A stretch of 64,000 nucleotides of DNA from Lunularia cruciata (GCA_948567375.1 OX419756.1:68178552-68242551); one strand, 5' to 3'; shown: positions 10,640-24,199, numbered from the stretch's first letter. Numbers and translations are program-made. Notes: a model not told the origin generated them from the letters alone.

Positions 10640-13440
10640 AATTTGAGATCATCCATGAGGTGATAGGGAGGAAGGAGAATAATAATAGGGATTCAAGAGG
10701 GAATCCTTATGCTTGGACTAAAAAACATAAGAAGAGAAAACTCAATTTAGATGCATGCTTATCCAAGCCAATTACAATTGATACCAAATTCTCAAATAAG
10801 GAGCTGATGGAGGAGATCAAGGCCAATTTTTGAGAATTGTGCAATAGGAATAATAGTTGCATGTTTCTCAACTAAAAGGAGTTGGGCCCAATGAGCAATC
10901 ACAAAAGTGGTTTTGAATTTGTTCCAACATAAACAAACAACTTACTTAACCAATAGCCAAACTGTCTTCTTTCACATCATGTGTGATGAAGAACCAATGA
11001 AATGGGCACATATGTTTAACCTATAAGCCTTCACCAAGACTTCTTAGAAGACAATAGAGCTACTTGCCTAACCCCCTTTGCAATTCATTTCTATATCTCA
11101 ATATGCTAAATGCAAAAGAGCAAAGGAGGTTCCATAGTTATTACTCTCCCATATGATACTCAACTTCCCAAATTGAATGGAAGTTGATGATTAAGAAGTA
11201 TTGAGAAGTAGATGTGGAGAATGGAAGGACATGCAATTTTATGCTTATAAAAGAAGAAGTAGTAGGACTAAAGATGAAGAAGAAGCATGCTCTTTCTCTA
11301 ATGAAGATTGCTACTCTAGAAAAGAACAGAGATAAGAAGAATCCATAAGTTATCAAAGTAACTTCCAGTGAAAAGAAGAAGTAGCTTTAATGGAGGATAC
11401 AAAGAAAGAAGAAGAAAATAAAGAGTAAGAAGGATATTTCACTTTGAAAGGTGCCACAAAAGAAGAGGAATAATAGGAGCAATACGAGGATGCTCAATCA
11501 GCTCCCCATCCAGAACCACCTCCAACATAGGAGGAACAATAAGAGTAGAAAGTAGTACATGAGAGGACTTCAAGTCCTTTCCCCAAACCTTTCATCTCTA
11601 CTCCATGATTCCCACCTTTGAGGAAGAATCCCATTCATCCCCAAGAACTTGGAGAGAAAACGCTTCATCTTGAAGTTCAAGAAGACATTTGCCCTAAAGA
11701 AAAGGAAGGTGCCAAAGAATAAGAAGTGGGCATTGAAGAGTAGGCATCCCAACAACCACTTGTAGTAGAATCCTTTCCCCTTGAAGTGCAAGAAGGAGAA
11801 GAATCTGATGCAAGCAAACCTACCAATAATTGAATTTACTTTTTCCACTTCAAATTCTATTTGATGAGGGTAGTTCTACAATTGATGGAGCTCTTACTTC
11901 CCTAGTACCAAAAGGAGTGCCTAAAGATTGTAGGTTACACTACCTTGATATGTTGCATGCACAAGGAAATCTACACCATGAAAGATAAAGAAGACAAACT
12001 ATGGGAGGAATTTAACAAGACCAAGGACCTGTGAGCTGGCCTGTCTCTCACTCAGGATGAACCTCTGATGGCTATTATGGTAGCGCACCATGGACTAAGA
12101 AGGCAAGGAACCCCAACTCCATCATACTCTTCCAAGGCTAACACTCCAAGACTCAAGACATTGCTCACTAGAGAACTCAATGAGAGAGATAGTTGCAAAT
12201 GAAAGGATGATGAGTACTTCCTCACCCCTTGTTTATATACTTGTGAAATAGTTATGCACCAAAGTTACTAATTATTGGAGTAACTCAAGTTATAGGTAAA
12301 AAGTCAAGTAAAGTCAAAAGTAGAAAGGAATATCCAATCACATGGGCATATTCGACTAGCATGTGATCTTATCTTGACCCAACCACTAAGTCAATGATTC
12401 CTTCACATGGGCTATCCTTGGACTATAGAAGAATCCAAAACAAAAAGGCTTGCGGGCCCAAGAGTTCTCAACTCTTTTGTGAAAGCCAAACACCTAGGAA
12501 TAATACCAAGTCAACACACTAGAATCCAAAATAGCGGTGCTCATCTTTTCCACCTCCTCTAAAGTAAGGTCCCTTCTATCTTAGCTATGACTAACTCTAG
12601 CTAATCATGACTAATGTAAAACCATCCTTTATCTTTATATAAATATCTCTCAAGTACTTGTTATACCAAGCTAAATATCACAATACCACACACATGCACA
12701 AATGGGTGTTACAAACTACTTCAAGAAATAAGCCAAAAAGGTGAACTCCTTGATATAAGAGTTGTTTGAAGTAAAGAAACAAAATACCTTGTTTTTATCT
12801 TTGCAAAAGGAGTAGGAGAAGGAAGTGGAGCAAGTGTAGCTCAAACTAGAGAAGCTATAGATGGAGAAGAAAGAGATGCAACTAAACTACAAAGACCACT
12901 TATGGATCAAGTACAAAGAGATGGAAAGCCTTTGCCACAAAATGAATGATGCCAAGATTTGGTTAGGCACCTTTGACATCCAAATGATAGAGTATCAATT
13001 GTGGCCTTGCAATTGGAAACTAAAGCAAAGGAGTTGACATTAGCCAACAAAAAGGAGGAAGAAGGAGACCAATAACATAATACCTTGTAGGAAGACTTTT
13101 GGGAGAAATGCCAATAGGTGAAGGTGAGTCAAATTAGCACAACATCCAACAAGCAGAAGAAGTCCAAGATTAGTTTGTGTACTTACTCAAAGAAGAAGTA
13201 GAAGGAAGGGCAGTTAAGACAACATTCCACAAATGAAGCTAAGGTATAGAAATTGGAGCAAAAGGTCTATGAGGAGGAGAAAATAGACCAAATAACTCTC
13301 CAACTCAAGGAACATTCAGATAAATGGTGTATACAATTTGTGTTTGTTGAAGATTGCGTCTTACAAGGAGTGCACCAGGGAAGTTATTTAGCAACTTAAA
13401 GACAAAGCATGCACTTCACAATAGATTACCAAGCAAAAGG
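10640..13440 (+). pseudogene. ORF-C copy 2 with acidic tail and coiled-coil region
   Basis: On + an interrupted protein runs from about 10690 (AWTKKHKKRKLN, SNKELMEEIKANF) through FFHIMCDEEPMKWAHMF near 10970-11015 and LTPFAIHFY near 11070-11095. It continues as a Glu/Lys-rich segment to about 11850. Another charged coiled-coil stretch follows at 12780-13440 (KEVEQV, KLEKL, EKKEMQLNYKDHLW). Stops are mostly TAG/TAA at positions where Gln is expected, plus frameshifts. Block C (12030-12713) lies between the two parts. Parallels at 6000-7200 (-) and 54660-55640 (+) show this is a dispersed family. Function unknown; an extra ORF of an LTR element is the best guess. Confidence 0.5.
12030..12713 (-). 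repeat. LTR-like block C, inverted relative to 53782-54430
   Basis: Read in reverse, this block matches 53782-54430 over almost its whole length: TGTAACACCCATTTGTGCA-like start, GATATTTAG, AAGTACTTGAGAGATA, GATAAAGGATGG, TTGGATTCTTCTATAGTCCA and GTGAAGGAATC-type blocks in the same order. A TGT...ACA boundary at 12713 and TATA-like sequences (CTTTATATAAATA near 12630) suit an LTR. Orientation is uncertain because either strand offers a TATA box; on + an ORF-C-like tail (LTQDEPLMAIMVAHHG) runs into it near 12050-12110. Confidence 0.6.
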
Positions 13441-16400
13441 TAATTCCTTGGTTGTAGAAGGAATCATAGCACTAAACTAGTTTGTATTGAGCAATTGTGT
13501 CTACTAATTGCACATAGAACTTAGTAACACTTTCAAGAACTCCAAACACCATCAAGAAGAAGTTATTTGTAAAGTTTGTATAAAAGAAGCCAAAGAACTT
13601 TTGCATTGTAGGAATTTTCAAGTTAAATAATCTTTGGGTTTGTAACACCTTTTTAGCCAAGTACCACTTCAATGTTATAAATTTGGGGGGAAATCTAAGA
13701 CTCAAATACATACTTTGGGGAAGAATTGACATTTTCTCTTACACTTGTCAAAAACTTAATAAGGCAGTTACAATAGGATAAGATAGGAATTAAGACCTTA
13801 ATTGGTAGAAGTGTAGTAGTTAGGTTTGGCTAGGAACTTGCTTAGCCATCAAAGACACTTTGAGGTGAAGTGGAGTAGTAGTAGGAAATTGTACATAAAG
13901 TTTTGGCTTGATAATCTTAGAGTCTACTTTTCCATGCTACTTTTTATACAAACCAAAGTCCAATCTTATTAATCTTTATGAACCAAGTCCTCTAGCAGCA
14001 AATGGCTTTGCACAAGATGTGCAAATAATATAATAAGAGTTTAATTCTTTGAATCACAATGAGAGTGTTGGCAATTTGGTTTGGAAGTGTAGAGTGGTCC
14101 CATGATGGATTTGATCAATTCCAAGTGCCACAAGTAACAAACAAATTATTAATCATGGATATTTGACTACAAGCAAGACTCCTTTGGTGGCATGCCTTCT
14201 TGGAATGGTAGTACATGTCATTGGGCTTAAGGGCTTTGGGGTGAAATGAACCATCACCTTTATGGTAAATTCAATTATATGAGTTTGGAGATTGATTTAA
14301 AATCTTTTTGGTTTTTTGTAGAGCACACTAATGTCCTACTTTTCTTTTCCTTCTATGGAAACACACTGAGTACCTAATGGTAGAGCTCATGGATTAGAGT
14401 TCATGTGTAGACATATCACTAATAGTTTGAGTTCACTTGTTTGATCCAACCACCAAACCTTATATTCAAGGAGGGAAACCTTATTTCTAATGTTCCTTCT
14501 ATTGGGTAGAGAAATAAAGGGTAACGTGACCTACCATCAAAACACACACTTCTAGCTAATGGACATCACTTCCACCATTGCCATGGAAAAATACAAGCAC
14601 TCCTAAGGAAAAGGAACTTAAGTGCAATGCTCACACACCAATCTAAGCAAACTAAACATGCAATCAAGCATGTGATCAACCATAGAGAGGACCCAAACAC
14701 AAAAATTTGAGAACAACTTTACATTATTTAAATAGAATTTTGCATTAAAGAATAATAACCTTGTTCTTCATGTTTGGAAGACACTTTGATCCTTTCTTTG
14801 TAAAGCCAAGAAAGATCTCTCCAAGACCTAATCTCCATATATACTCCAAGTGTTGCTTCCAAGAATTGGAATTTTTTTCTTTTTGTAATGAAATATCTAT
14901 GAGACTCATACCTATAGAACTTACTCTATGTAGCTCGTAGTCAAATTATTTATAACTCACTGGAGAGCAGTTGAGATAAAACCTCCAATGATATAAAGCA
15001 AGCTACAATATGACTACTATAGCTTTTGTGACACTCTCTTTGAACTTGATGTAGTATATGTAGTCCAACCCTTCATTTCAAAACCCTAATTTAGGGTCCA
15101 ACCTTAGTTCTTGGCAAAATCTCACCAAAGTTTTAATCCAAAGGTTAAGATAAATCCTCAAGAACAATCCACCAATCTGAAAATCCTCAATAGTGATCCC
15201 AAACAAGAGAATTGTCAATTGGAGCTAGAAATAGAGTAATTTTGTGGAGCTTATGATAGTACTTGCAATAGAGATTGTTGCATAGGATCATGTCTCTCTA
15301 TAAAGCTTGAGGCAACCAAATTTCACACAATAGTTGGTCATGTCTCTATCTAAAAAATTTGAAATTTGAAATTTGAACTCAACTTCAATTCCAAGATATG
15401 GATTAATTCTAGAGTTAGGCTAACTTTCGAGCTCTACAAATTGAAGTATACTTGATCCAAGACCATGAATTCTCTATTTGAAAATTTCACATGGAACTTT
15501 TGCACAAAGATAGAAGACCTAACCACTTACAAAGTTTATAATTTTCATATAGCCTGATTTAAACTAGAGCTTGTGAAGTAACCAAATCCCAAAACTTGAT
15601 TATAATCTTCTTCCCAACACTCTGATTTTTGATACTCCAACTTCAATTGACCAGATCAGATTTGGAATTGACTTAAACTATAATTTTCTTGAGCTTAATA
15701 TTGTATTAAATTTATCTCTTCAATGTTACTAATAAATGATCAAAATCCATGATAAAACTCTCAAAATCCTCCTATTTATGACCATGGGTATGAATTTGAC
15801 CCCCTTGCTTCAATTGATCATATTTCACTTAAATTTCACTCAACTCCCTTGTTTCTCATCTCCAACTCATATCTTGGTAGCTTTTCTTTACAATCATGGT
15901 CTCGTCTTCCTAAATGCACTTTCCTAGCTTCCTTGAAACATCAAGAACCTCTAGTCTTCTTCTATTGGAATTCAATTCTTACTATTTTTTCATTTAGCAT
16001 TCTCTTTTCTTGTCACATGAACATCATAACTCCACCTTGAATTACTTTAACAAAATTAAGCTCATCTTCTTCTACAAAAGTACATAAATATTCAAGTCCT
16101 ATACATGTCCATAAGTAAGCACAAGAAGGATATTGGATCTAGGATTTCCATCATTGGCACCATGAACCATGAACAAAGCCCCAAAATGTGCCACCATCCA
16201 ACACCAAAAGTGATCATGTTATAAAATCTGAAGCATGATGAGAAAATGATTCAAGGGTAGTAGATATGAGCATAGAAAATTTGTTGTTTCAACTTATATC
16301 CAATGCTCTAGCTCCCACACTCTGCTACAATTTTCACTCTCAACATCATTCTCTCCCTCAAGACTCTCAAAACTAACACAAACCTCAATTTATCAAATCT

Positions 16401-19400
16401 CCATCACCTATATACATCAAAGCCCTCAAAGAGAACAAGGTTATAATCCATATGACCTATCACTTAAATGTACACATATTACTCACATTCAAATAGCTTA
16501 ACCATGGGATCTATCATACAATCTACTCCAATAATATGGAGATAAACCACACTAAACTATTATTTCATTAGCTAAAAAACTCACAACATGTCTATGGTGG
16601 GTGCCTCTACCTTTGAATTGGGAGTGGTTTCCCAAGAGATTTAATTACAACCAATAAAAAAACTATACTTTGTGAGACATTCCTTGCACTTTTCTTCATT
16701 TTTAACTAGTATCTTTGTGGGATCAACTCTTTCTTACCAATTATACTATTAGTATATTAACATTTGGTTGTTACAACCACCATCTTATTTTGGAGAAATA
16801 AATATAGGTACTACTTAAGATAAACTACTAGGTTGATAATTATTCACCTTTAAGCTCCATCAAGTTTTCCAACGCTCTTATACTTCATTCAAACATAAGA
16901 CATACAAGAGAAACTAAATAAGAACTATGTATTATTAAGGAGAATATATATTCCAAATAGTATTTTTCTCTATCTATATAAAGGTTAAAAAGACAAAACA
17001 CTTAGAGACATCATCCAAAATTAGCTTACAAAATCTCATTTATTTCCTTTAAGTTTAATATCTTCATCACTCTTAGTCACCTCATTTTTTTGGTTTGTTT
17101 TAAATTAATAAAAACAAAATATATACTTCTTTATAGCTTTCTTAAAATTGGATTCACTCATGTACTTATCTCACATAAGTGTTACGGTAGATGACATCTT
17201 CATCAAAGCTACAAAAAATCTTGAGCTTAACTTTCCAAATATATGGCTTTGCTCCATAGAGTCACTTTACTTTTTTTACTTTATGAACTAAGCTCTATAA
17301 GTTCAAGCCAAGAAAATCCTTAAACAATATCATAGTAAAAGGTTTCAATTATGAATTTCAATTACTTTTTATGGTCTAATCTTGAACAATATGAGATTAT
17401 GAGTAAAAAATATATAAGTTTTCTCTTTTGAACAACCATCCTTCACTACGGAGCTTCACTTCACAAGAACATCAATAATAAGTACCCCTTGCAATTTGCC
17501 ATGAGGTGAAATTTGTTTAACTATCACAATCTACTAGAATCTTGTAAAGATGACTCTTTCTTTTTAATTATCATAACCTACCAAGTCTAAAAATGATAAT
17601 TTTGAATTTGACAATAGAGATGGAGTAAGTCTGTGAATATTGAGCTCTTAATTCTATAAGCACTCATTTTACTCCCAATGAATTTATTGTCTTATTGTAT
17701 TTATTATAATGATTTTTTATGTTTATTGCTTGCACAAATATTTAAGTTTGTCTTGCACAATTTAGACACTTTAATCTATGTAATATGTAGGTCATGAAAA
17801 TGAAAGTAACTTCCATTCTAATAATATTTTTCTTTATCAATGTTCGTAAGTACTCTGTGTTGGAAAACATTTATGTCCATAGAATAATCCACACCTTTGT
17901 TTATTAGGCTTAGATTACCTTATAAGCTGATACTTAAACAAGTGTCAAAGAGAAAGAAATACAAATTACTTGACTATCTACATGACTTCTTTTGCACTTT
18001 TTGCACCTTTACTGTCTTAATATATCATAGTTAAGATGGTTACCAAATTTGATACTACAAAGATAGTTAGCAAAATAAAAAGTATCTTCATGCCTTTTTA
18101 AATTTCTCATACATTCCTTTTGGGACTAAAATTCACAACCCATTCATGTTTATGTGTAGAATTCACTCTTTAGATAATTTGATATCACAAGTTTTCTTGA
18201 AGTTGTTTTGTTTGAATGATAATACTCCTTGGTATTGAAACCCAAAGTAAGCAAGCCTTGGTATTGAAGTCATACTATATTGCAAATACAAGTAAACCTT
18301 GGTGCAGTCAAATTCAAAAAGTTTCCAATCTATTTGAACATGGAAGTAAGTTATAAATTACCTAAAGACTTAGCAATCAATGTTTAAGACATTTATAAGT
18401 TCATGTTAATCCCAACTTTGCATTTAGCGAGGTCACCAACTTGATGCAAATAGAGGTAAGATTCATGAGATAAGGTCCAATTATAAAACAAAAATGGTAG
18501 TACATGTATATCAAGTATAAGTGCTTGTTGACTTGGTTATAGGTGTTATCAAGTGTATAAATATACCCATTTTATTTTGCTAGATTAGATTCTAAGTTTC
18601 AACATGAATTCATATAATCCTTTTCAAGAATAGATACTCTATAATAATAAACTCTATAAAGCCAATAGTTATAGGAATGACCTACTAGGGTTCTAAATAT
18701 TTATTTTGTTATCTTTTTATTTTAACATTTTATTTATTCTCTTGTAGAAAAATAAACAAACAAATAAAGTAAATCATACTAATTAATTTATATCAAGAAA
18801 AATCAATATGAATAATATTCAATAACTGAAAGTAAATTTGATTACCCAACTTTAGTTAGATAGAGCAAACTTATTTTTTTATTAGTTTTATAAGATAATA
18901 CCAAGTAAAATGGTAATTAGGGAACTGATCCAAATGGTTGAATAGTTAGTCTTTATATAAAATTCCTCAAAGAATAAAGATGAAGTACTTTATGATGCAA
19001 AGAGATGTGCTGCTGAGGAATGTTTATACAAACAAACAACTAGAAGTCATTGTTTGTCAAACTAGAAGGCCATACTAACTCCAAGTTCCAAGAGATGCAG
19101 CCTAGCTTCACACAAGTGGTTGCTAATTACAAGAAGGAGCTTTTAGTGCTAATTCAAATGTGCAATGGAGTGGGTAGGTTTGTCCCATGTGATGCCAAAT
19201 TGTCCTATAGACAAGTAACAATTAGGACAACTTCATACAAAACAAGAAGCAACAAATGTCATAAAGAACAACTAAGAAAAATCTCTTAGATAGGACAAGG
19301 TAGCTTGCATAGTTGTAGTACAAGACATTTCGTATATGTACATACTGTGCACATAGTTAGTTAGATTACAATATGAAGATCTTGTGCCATGCTTGACACT

Positions 19401-19771
19401 TGAAATAATAGTGATTGATGAGGTTGAGGTGGTTATACCACATTGCCATCACCTACTTAAGATTAAGTTATGACAAGAGAAGTAGATAAGATGTGATAAA
19501 CATTGAGTGCTTTAGATTTCAATAAGAGATTTATAGTACACTGTACCCATTGGATCTCTTTGATAGTTAGGTTTGAGATGTATAAAGGACTTAGGATTGA
19601 TGTTCATCGGGTCCATTTGGTGCATCCTTCTTTTACATTAAATAAATACTATAGCATCAAGACTCTTGAGTCATGCATTGAATGTGTATTATTATGCACT
19701 TTGTTTGAGTGACTACATATTTAATTGAGTGAGAGTGAGGAATCTTGATGTATCATTATAATCACTTGAGT
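13440..19771. other. 6.3-kb AT-rich stretch without a recognisable gene
   Basis: Open stretches are under 90 codons and show no domain motif. A block at 14226-14330 (GAAATGAACCATCACCTTTA and a TTTTTTGTAGAGCA end) is similar to 28490-28580, so it holds at least one dispersed repeat. The rest looks like old, unassignable repeat DNA into which element B1 was later inserted. Confidence 0.5.
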
Positions 19772-19776
19772 GAGAG

Positions 19777-20137
19777 TGTAATAATATGGAGTTTAAAGAC
19801 AAAGTTATATAGAGCTAACAAAGAAGCAAATGTGCCAAATTAGCCTATAGTATTCTAGAAGTATATAGGAAGCTTCTAGTAACTTCTAATTAATGTAGCT
19901 TGTATGCCAAGCGGGTAGCTTCTAAGAGGAAGTTTCTTGAGACTCTTCCTATTTAACTTGGCTTGCACTCCACAAAAGTGGCTCAGGGAAGTTTCTTGAG
20001 AAGCTTCTCAAGAGCCTTTTTTGCTACTTATAAATACCAAAGCCAAAGCTCATGCTAGGTATTTGGAGTTTCCCTCATTCAAGTGTCCCAATGTCAGCTT
20101 CCATTCCTATTTCTCTCCTTGGTCTTGGTCTTTTACA
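19777..20137 (+). repeat. 5' LTR of B1
   Basis: It starts TGTAATAATATGGAG and ends TTTTACA directly before the primer site, 361 bp. It shares the U3 start, AAGCTT/TTCnnGAA-rich repeats, a CTTATAAATACCAAAGCC TATA region near 20027 and the CATTTGGAGTTTCCCTC-like R/U5 with the 3' LTR. It has one fewer ~60-bp U3 repeat unit than the 3' LTR, which explains most of the length difference. Confidence 0.9.
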
Positions 20138-20138
20138 T

Positions 20139-20150
20139 TGGTATCACAAC
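20139..20150 (+). other. Primer binding site of B1 (tRNA-iMet type)
   Basis: TGGTATCACAAC follows the 5' LTR by one base. It matches the plant initiator-Met PBS TGGTATCAGAGC at 9 of 12 positions; the B2 copy at 51801 is closer. Confidence 0.8.
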
Positions 20151-20322
20151 ATGAATGAGATGGATGGAATTTATGTACCACCAAATCCACTTCCACCAAA
20201 CCATTGGGATTTTGTCTCCAAGTATTACCCAAGCATCATTTCACACAATTCATCACCTCACGCTTTGGACAAGATTTTTTGCATATGATCACCATATCGG
20301 AAGAACACTTGGTGCTTCCAAT

Positions 20323-23132
20323 GTCATGGGGATTGTATTATCTTGAGAAAGCATTGGGCACCTGGCTGGTTTCACTTAGGCTGCCCTATTTTTCAATGGC
20401 TTGGAAGGTTTCTCGCAGTCTGACGTTGACTCTATTCTTTGATCTGATGGTAGTAGCCTTTTGTTAGAGCAACTTGCTTGAGGTTGCTCTTGGAGGTAGA
20501 CTCTTCTCAATGGCTATTTTTGTTGAGATTCTTGGATTAGTGTTGTCCCTCACATATCTCTAGCTATTATTCATGGTCTATTATTATTAGGTTTAGCATT
20601 TTTTGGTATGGTGTGGTTTGTAGAAATGGTAACAAATCATGAGGCCATACTCAATCTGTGCAACCAAATCAGTGACTTGATCCATTTGCATATGCTAGAC
20701 TAGAAGCTCCAAAAATGGACTTCTCTTCCACTAACACTCTTCAAAAAATAGAATGTGCACTCACCAATTTACTCACCAATGACCACATAGTGTTCATCAC
20801 AATGATAGGTCTTACAATTTATAAACACACCTTTGGAAAAGCTAAACAATTCTAGATCATACAATGACCACACTTGAGCTTCTACAACTGCTCAAGCATG
20901 AAGAAGAAGAAAAAATTAACCAAATATAGCTAAGTTCCAACAATAATTCACAACACAAAACTCTATGTTTTGCCAAAGTCCTACTTCAAGAATTCTCTTG
21001 TTGCGGTAATCCTGTCTGTCCTTCAATGGTTTCTCCTCTGTCCCTGTCCAAAGTCTTATTTCAAAATTTCTTCTTCTATTGTCCAAGCACAGTTCTATTC
21101 CTCCTTCAAGTTCTTTCTTTTTCTCTCTGTCCTATCACAATCCAAAGCAAACCTTTCTCTCTCTTTCTCCATTTGAACCAATAACATCTTGTTTGAACCA
21201 TTCCTCTCTATTTTTGACTATATGGGCCAAATCTCTTTCCTTAAAAAATTCCTCTCTTTTCTTGCCTCTTTGTCCAAGCAGATTTTTCCTTTCACAAATT
21301 TTCTCTCATTCTCTCTCCTTATCCAACCCTCTCCTATTGATAGTTCTTCCTTGTAGCCAAATCTCTCCTTCAAAAATTCCTCCAAGACTTCTTTGTCCGA
21401 CAACACTCCTTCTTCTTGTTCTCCCTTCTGTCTTGTCACAAAAATCTCTCAAGATCACTTCTGTCCATCAAACTCTCCATTGAGATTTTTTGCTTTTGGC
21501 CAAGTAACACACAAAGACCTCTCGTCTTTCCCTAATTTCCTTTGATGATACTATGCCTTGCAAACTCTCATGGACCTCTCAATTTTCCCCTTACTATCTA
21601 GACATTATACTCATTTTTTGTTTTGTCCAAAAAAAAGAAACCCTTTATGCTCCATCCTATTCACCTTTCACTGATCTGTCCTGTCAATCGTTCTTCAAAG
21701 ATTTCTTTTTTCATGCAAAACCCTTCCTCCTAAAGTTGTTATGTCAAAACCCTTCTCCTTGAGGATTCTACCTTCATTCAATTCCTTCTTCGAGAATAAT
21801 TTCATGTCACAACCCATCTTCACTAACTTGTCTTGTTCACTTCTTTGAGAATTCCCTCAAGACCACCCGTCCTCCTTCAATCATAGGCAACCCTCTTTGC
21901 TCTCCGATTTCACTCTTGATGCTTTCTTGTTTCTCCCCCTTTGCATTCCTTTTGATTCCTTTTGATTTCATGTCTTTGATCCTCCCTCTCTTGGTTTCTT
22001 TTTGATCCCCCTCAAGAAAAAAACATCTTCTTGTCTTTGATTCCTCACAAAAACCCCTTATTGTCTTCAATCCTCACTCTTTTGATTTCTTTTTGATTCC
22101 TCACAAAAACACCATCTTTTCTTCAATCCTCATTCTTATGATTTCTTTTTGACTCCTCTCAAAAACTCCTTCCTGTCTTTGATCCTCACTCTTCTGATTT
22201 CTTTTTGATTCCTCCTTTGTTTCCTTCACTCTTTTCTCTCTTCCTTTTGATGCCTCAAAACCCTCTCCTTTCCTTCCTTTTTATTCCTCTCCAACCTCCT
22301 TATGTATTTTGTCATGCACTCCTTTGTTTCCTGTCCTCTTTTCTCTCCTGATGTTTTCCTCAATTCTTCCTTCAAAACTTCAACAACAACCTTTCCTTGT
22401 TTCTTGGCCTCCCTCTCAATCCTTCTGATGCTCTTCTCTTGCATAGTTTACCAAATTTCCTTTATTTCCTCCTATTCCTCCCTTCTCTTATTTTATTAGT
22501 TATCTATATGTATTCCTTTCCTAAACTCCCTAAAAAAAAACCTCTCCTCTTCTCTTCACTCTATTCTCCTTTTGTCCTTTGATAGCCCTCGTCTATCACA
22601 AAAGCCCCCTTCTAGAAAATTCTCTCTTCCCTCTTTTGTCCAAAAAAGAAGCTCCTAAGAGTTCATTTGACTCTTCTTCTTGTCTTGTCCCAATGGCTAA
22701 TATTGAATGAAGGTTTCCTTCCTCTAGCTGCAAAGTTCTCCTCTTTCCTTTTTTCTTTCTGTACTCTATCTAAAAATTCTTCTCCCTACATGGCACCTTT
22801 TTTGGGATCTCCTTTAACTCCAGCTAACTCTTCCTTGTCCTATCCCAATTGCTAGCACCAAATGAAGGTCTCCTTCTAATGGCTGCCAAATCCAGTCTTT
22901 TCCTTTCTGCTTCAAATTCTCTCCTCTTCTCTGTGTAGGCTCAAGCCTTTTTCTCCTCCAAGTGTTTTCTCCCTCTATTTATATCAAGGCCAACCTTATT
23001 GAAGATTCCTTCAAGAAATTCTCCCCTTGCCGCAACTAGTAACATAAAAAATACTCCCGAGCTTACAATAGCATAAAAAAATCTCATACCAAATATCACT
23101 ATTGCAACATGTAGATTATTTTCTTAATGACA
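20323..23132. mobile_element. 2.8-kb pyrimidine-rich insertion inside B1
   Basis: Comparison with siblings B2 and B3 shows that B1's leader is interrupted: CTTCCAAT at 20315-20322 should continue as TGTAACTTATGGAGAA, which appears only at 23138. The inserted segment begins GTCATGGGG and ends TTAATGACA, giving a TGTCAT...ATGACA terminal inversion, with CCAAT/CCAGT as a probable imperfect 5-bp duplication. From about 20960 to 23030 the + strand is strikingly C/T-rich. No transposase or RT motif is readable; - strand open stretches are Lys/Glu-rich and probably compositional. It is most likely a non-autonomous transposable element. Confidence 0.7.
21978..22240. repeat. 56-bp tandem repeat in the pyrimidine tract
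   Basis: The block CCTCACTCTTTTGATTTCTT recurs with small changes at 22072, 22128 and 22184, an exact 56-bp period, with an older unit upstream. Each unit also contains TTTTTGATTCCTC followed by an A-run. Confidence 0.85.
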
Positions 23133-23139
23133 CCAGTTG

Positions 23140-24060
23140 TAACTTATGGAGAACGGTGGACATGCTGCTTCTATGTATTAATAAATAAGATATATTAGGG
23201 GTGGTGTAAAAGAGTAGCAACCATGGTGGCAATACCAGGTTAATCATTTCTATACAACAACAAATCAAGCACCTAACTCAATTGTTGGATAAAGAAGATC
23301 ATCAAGGATAGGAACACACAGAGAGGGTACCAATTCAAGAAGGAGGATATCAAATTCAATTCCCTAAACCCAAGGTATTCAAAGGAAAGAATCTCATGGG
23401 TGCAATGGAGAATTTTGTGTTTGATTGTGAATGTTAATTTGAAGCTACCAATCTTCAAGATGAGTGGAAATAGATCTCTTGCCCTTGAGCCAATTGGATG
23501 GAGTAGCAAAGCTATGGTGGCAATTTTGAGTGGAGCGAGCAAAATGACAAATTGTTACACCAATCTTGACGTACAAAAATTCAAGAGTGCAATAATTAGT
23601 TGATTCTAAGCTATAAATGCCACACAAGCAGCATGGTGTAGGTTGGTAGAGTTGAAACAGATTGGCTCTATAAGAACTTACATTATGCAATTCCAAAACA
23701 CCATCATGTAAATTTTAGATATACTAGAAGGTGAATCTATGGTTTAATTTGTGAGTGGCTTCAAGTAAAGAACCAAATTAGAGGGAACCATGTGAGAGCC
23801 ACAACACTTGGACAAAGCCATGCAATTGGCCAAACATATTGATTCGTTGGTTGGAACAACTTGATCTTGACCTTGACCTCCACAAAACCTACCAATACAC
23901 TACACACGGGTGGAGGAGCCAGCACTAATGGATATTGATGCCATTCAAAAGAGACCAATTGGCACTATAGATGGAGAAAAACTATGACAAAATGGTGGTT
24001 TTTTTTATTGTCTTTTTATTGTTTTTATTGGGATATTGCATCACTAAATATCCACTCAAG
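23140..24060 (+). pseudogene. Gag of B1
   Basis: After the insertion, the leader and gag resume and parallel B2 (52000-52890) and B3 in order: CAATTGTTGGA, ATGGAGAATTTTGTGTTTGATTGTGA and a WLKGLK-like tract. Translation is broken by many stops. The position of the nucleocapsid zinc knuckle (about 23995-24050) has been disrupted by T-runs, although B2 and B3 still show CX2CX4HX4C spacing. Gag would form the intracellular particle of the element. Confidence 0.7.
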
Positions 24061-24199
24061 AATTGGTGACCTTGACAAGTTGCCTAGATGGAGTTTGTGG
24101 ACTAGAATGATCATGGAAACTAGGAATCTTAGTAAGAGATTTTGAGCCGCCTATTGTGAGCTTGATTAGTTCCAATAGGATTGAAGGTTTGACCTATGC

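Noticed and set aside
21218-22444. Lys/Glu-rich - strand ORFs in the pyrimidine tract
   Set aside because: Their composition follows directly from the purine-only - strand; they share no stable motif.
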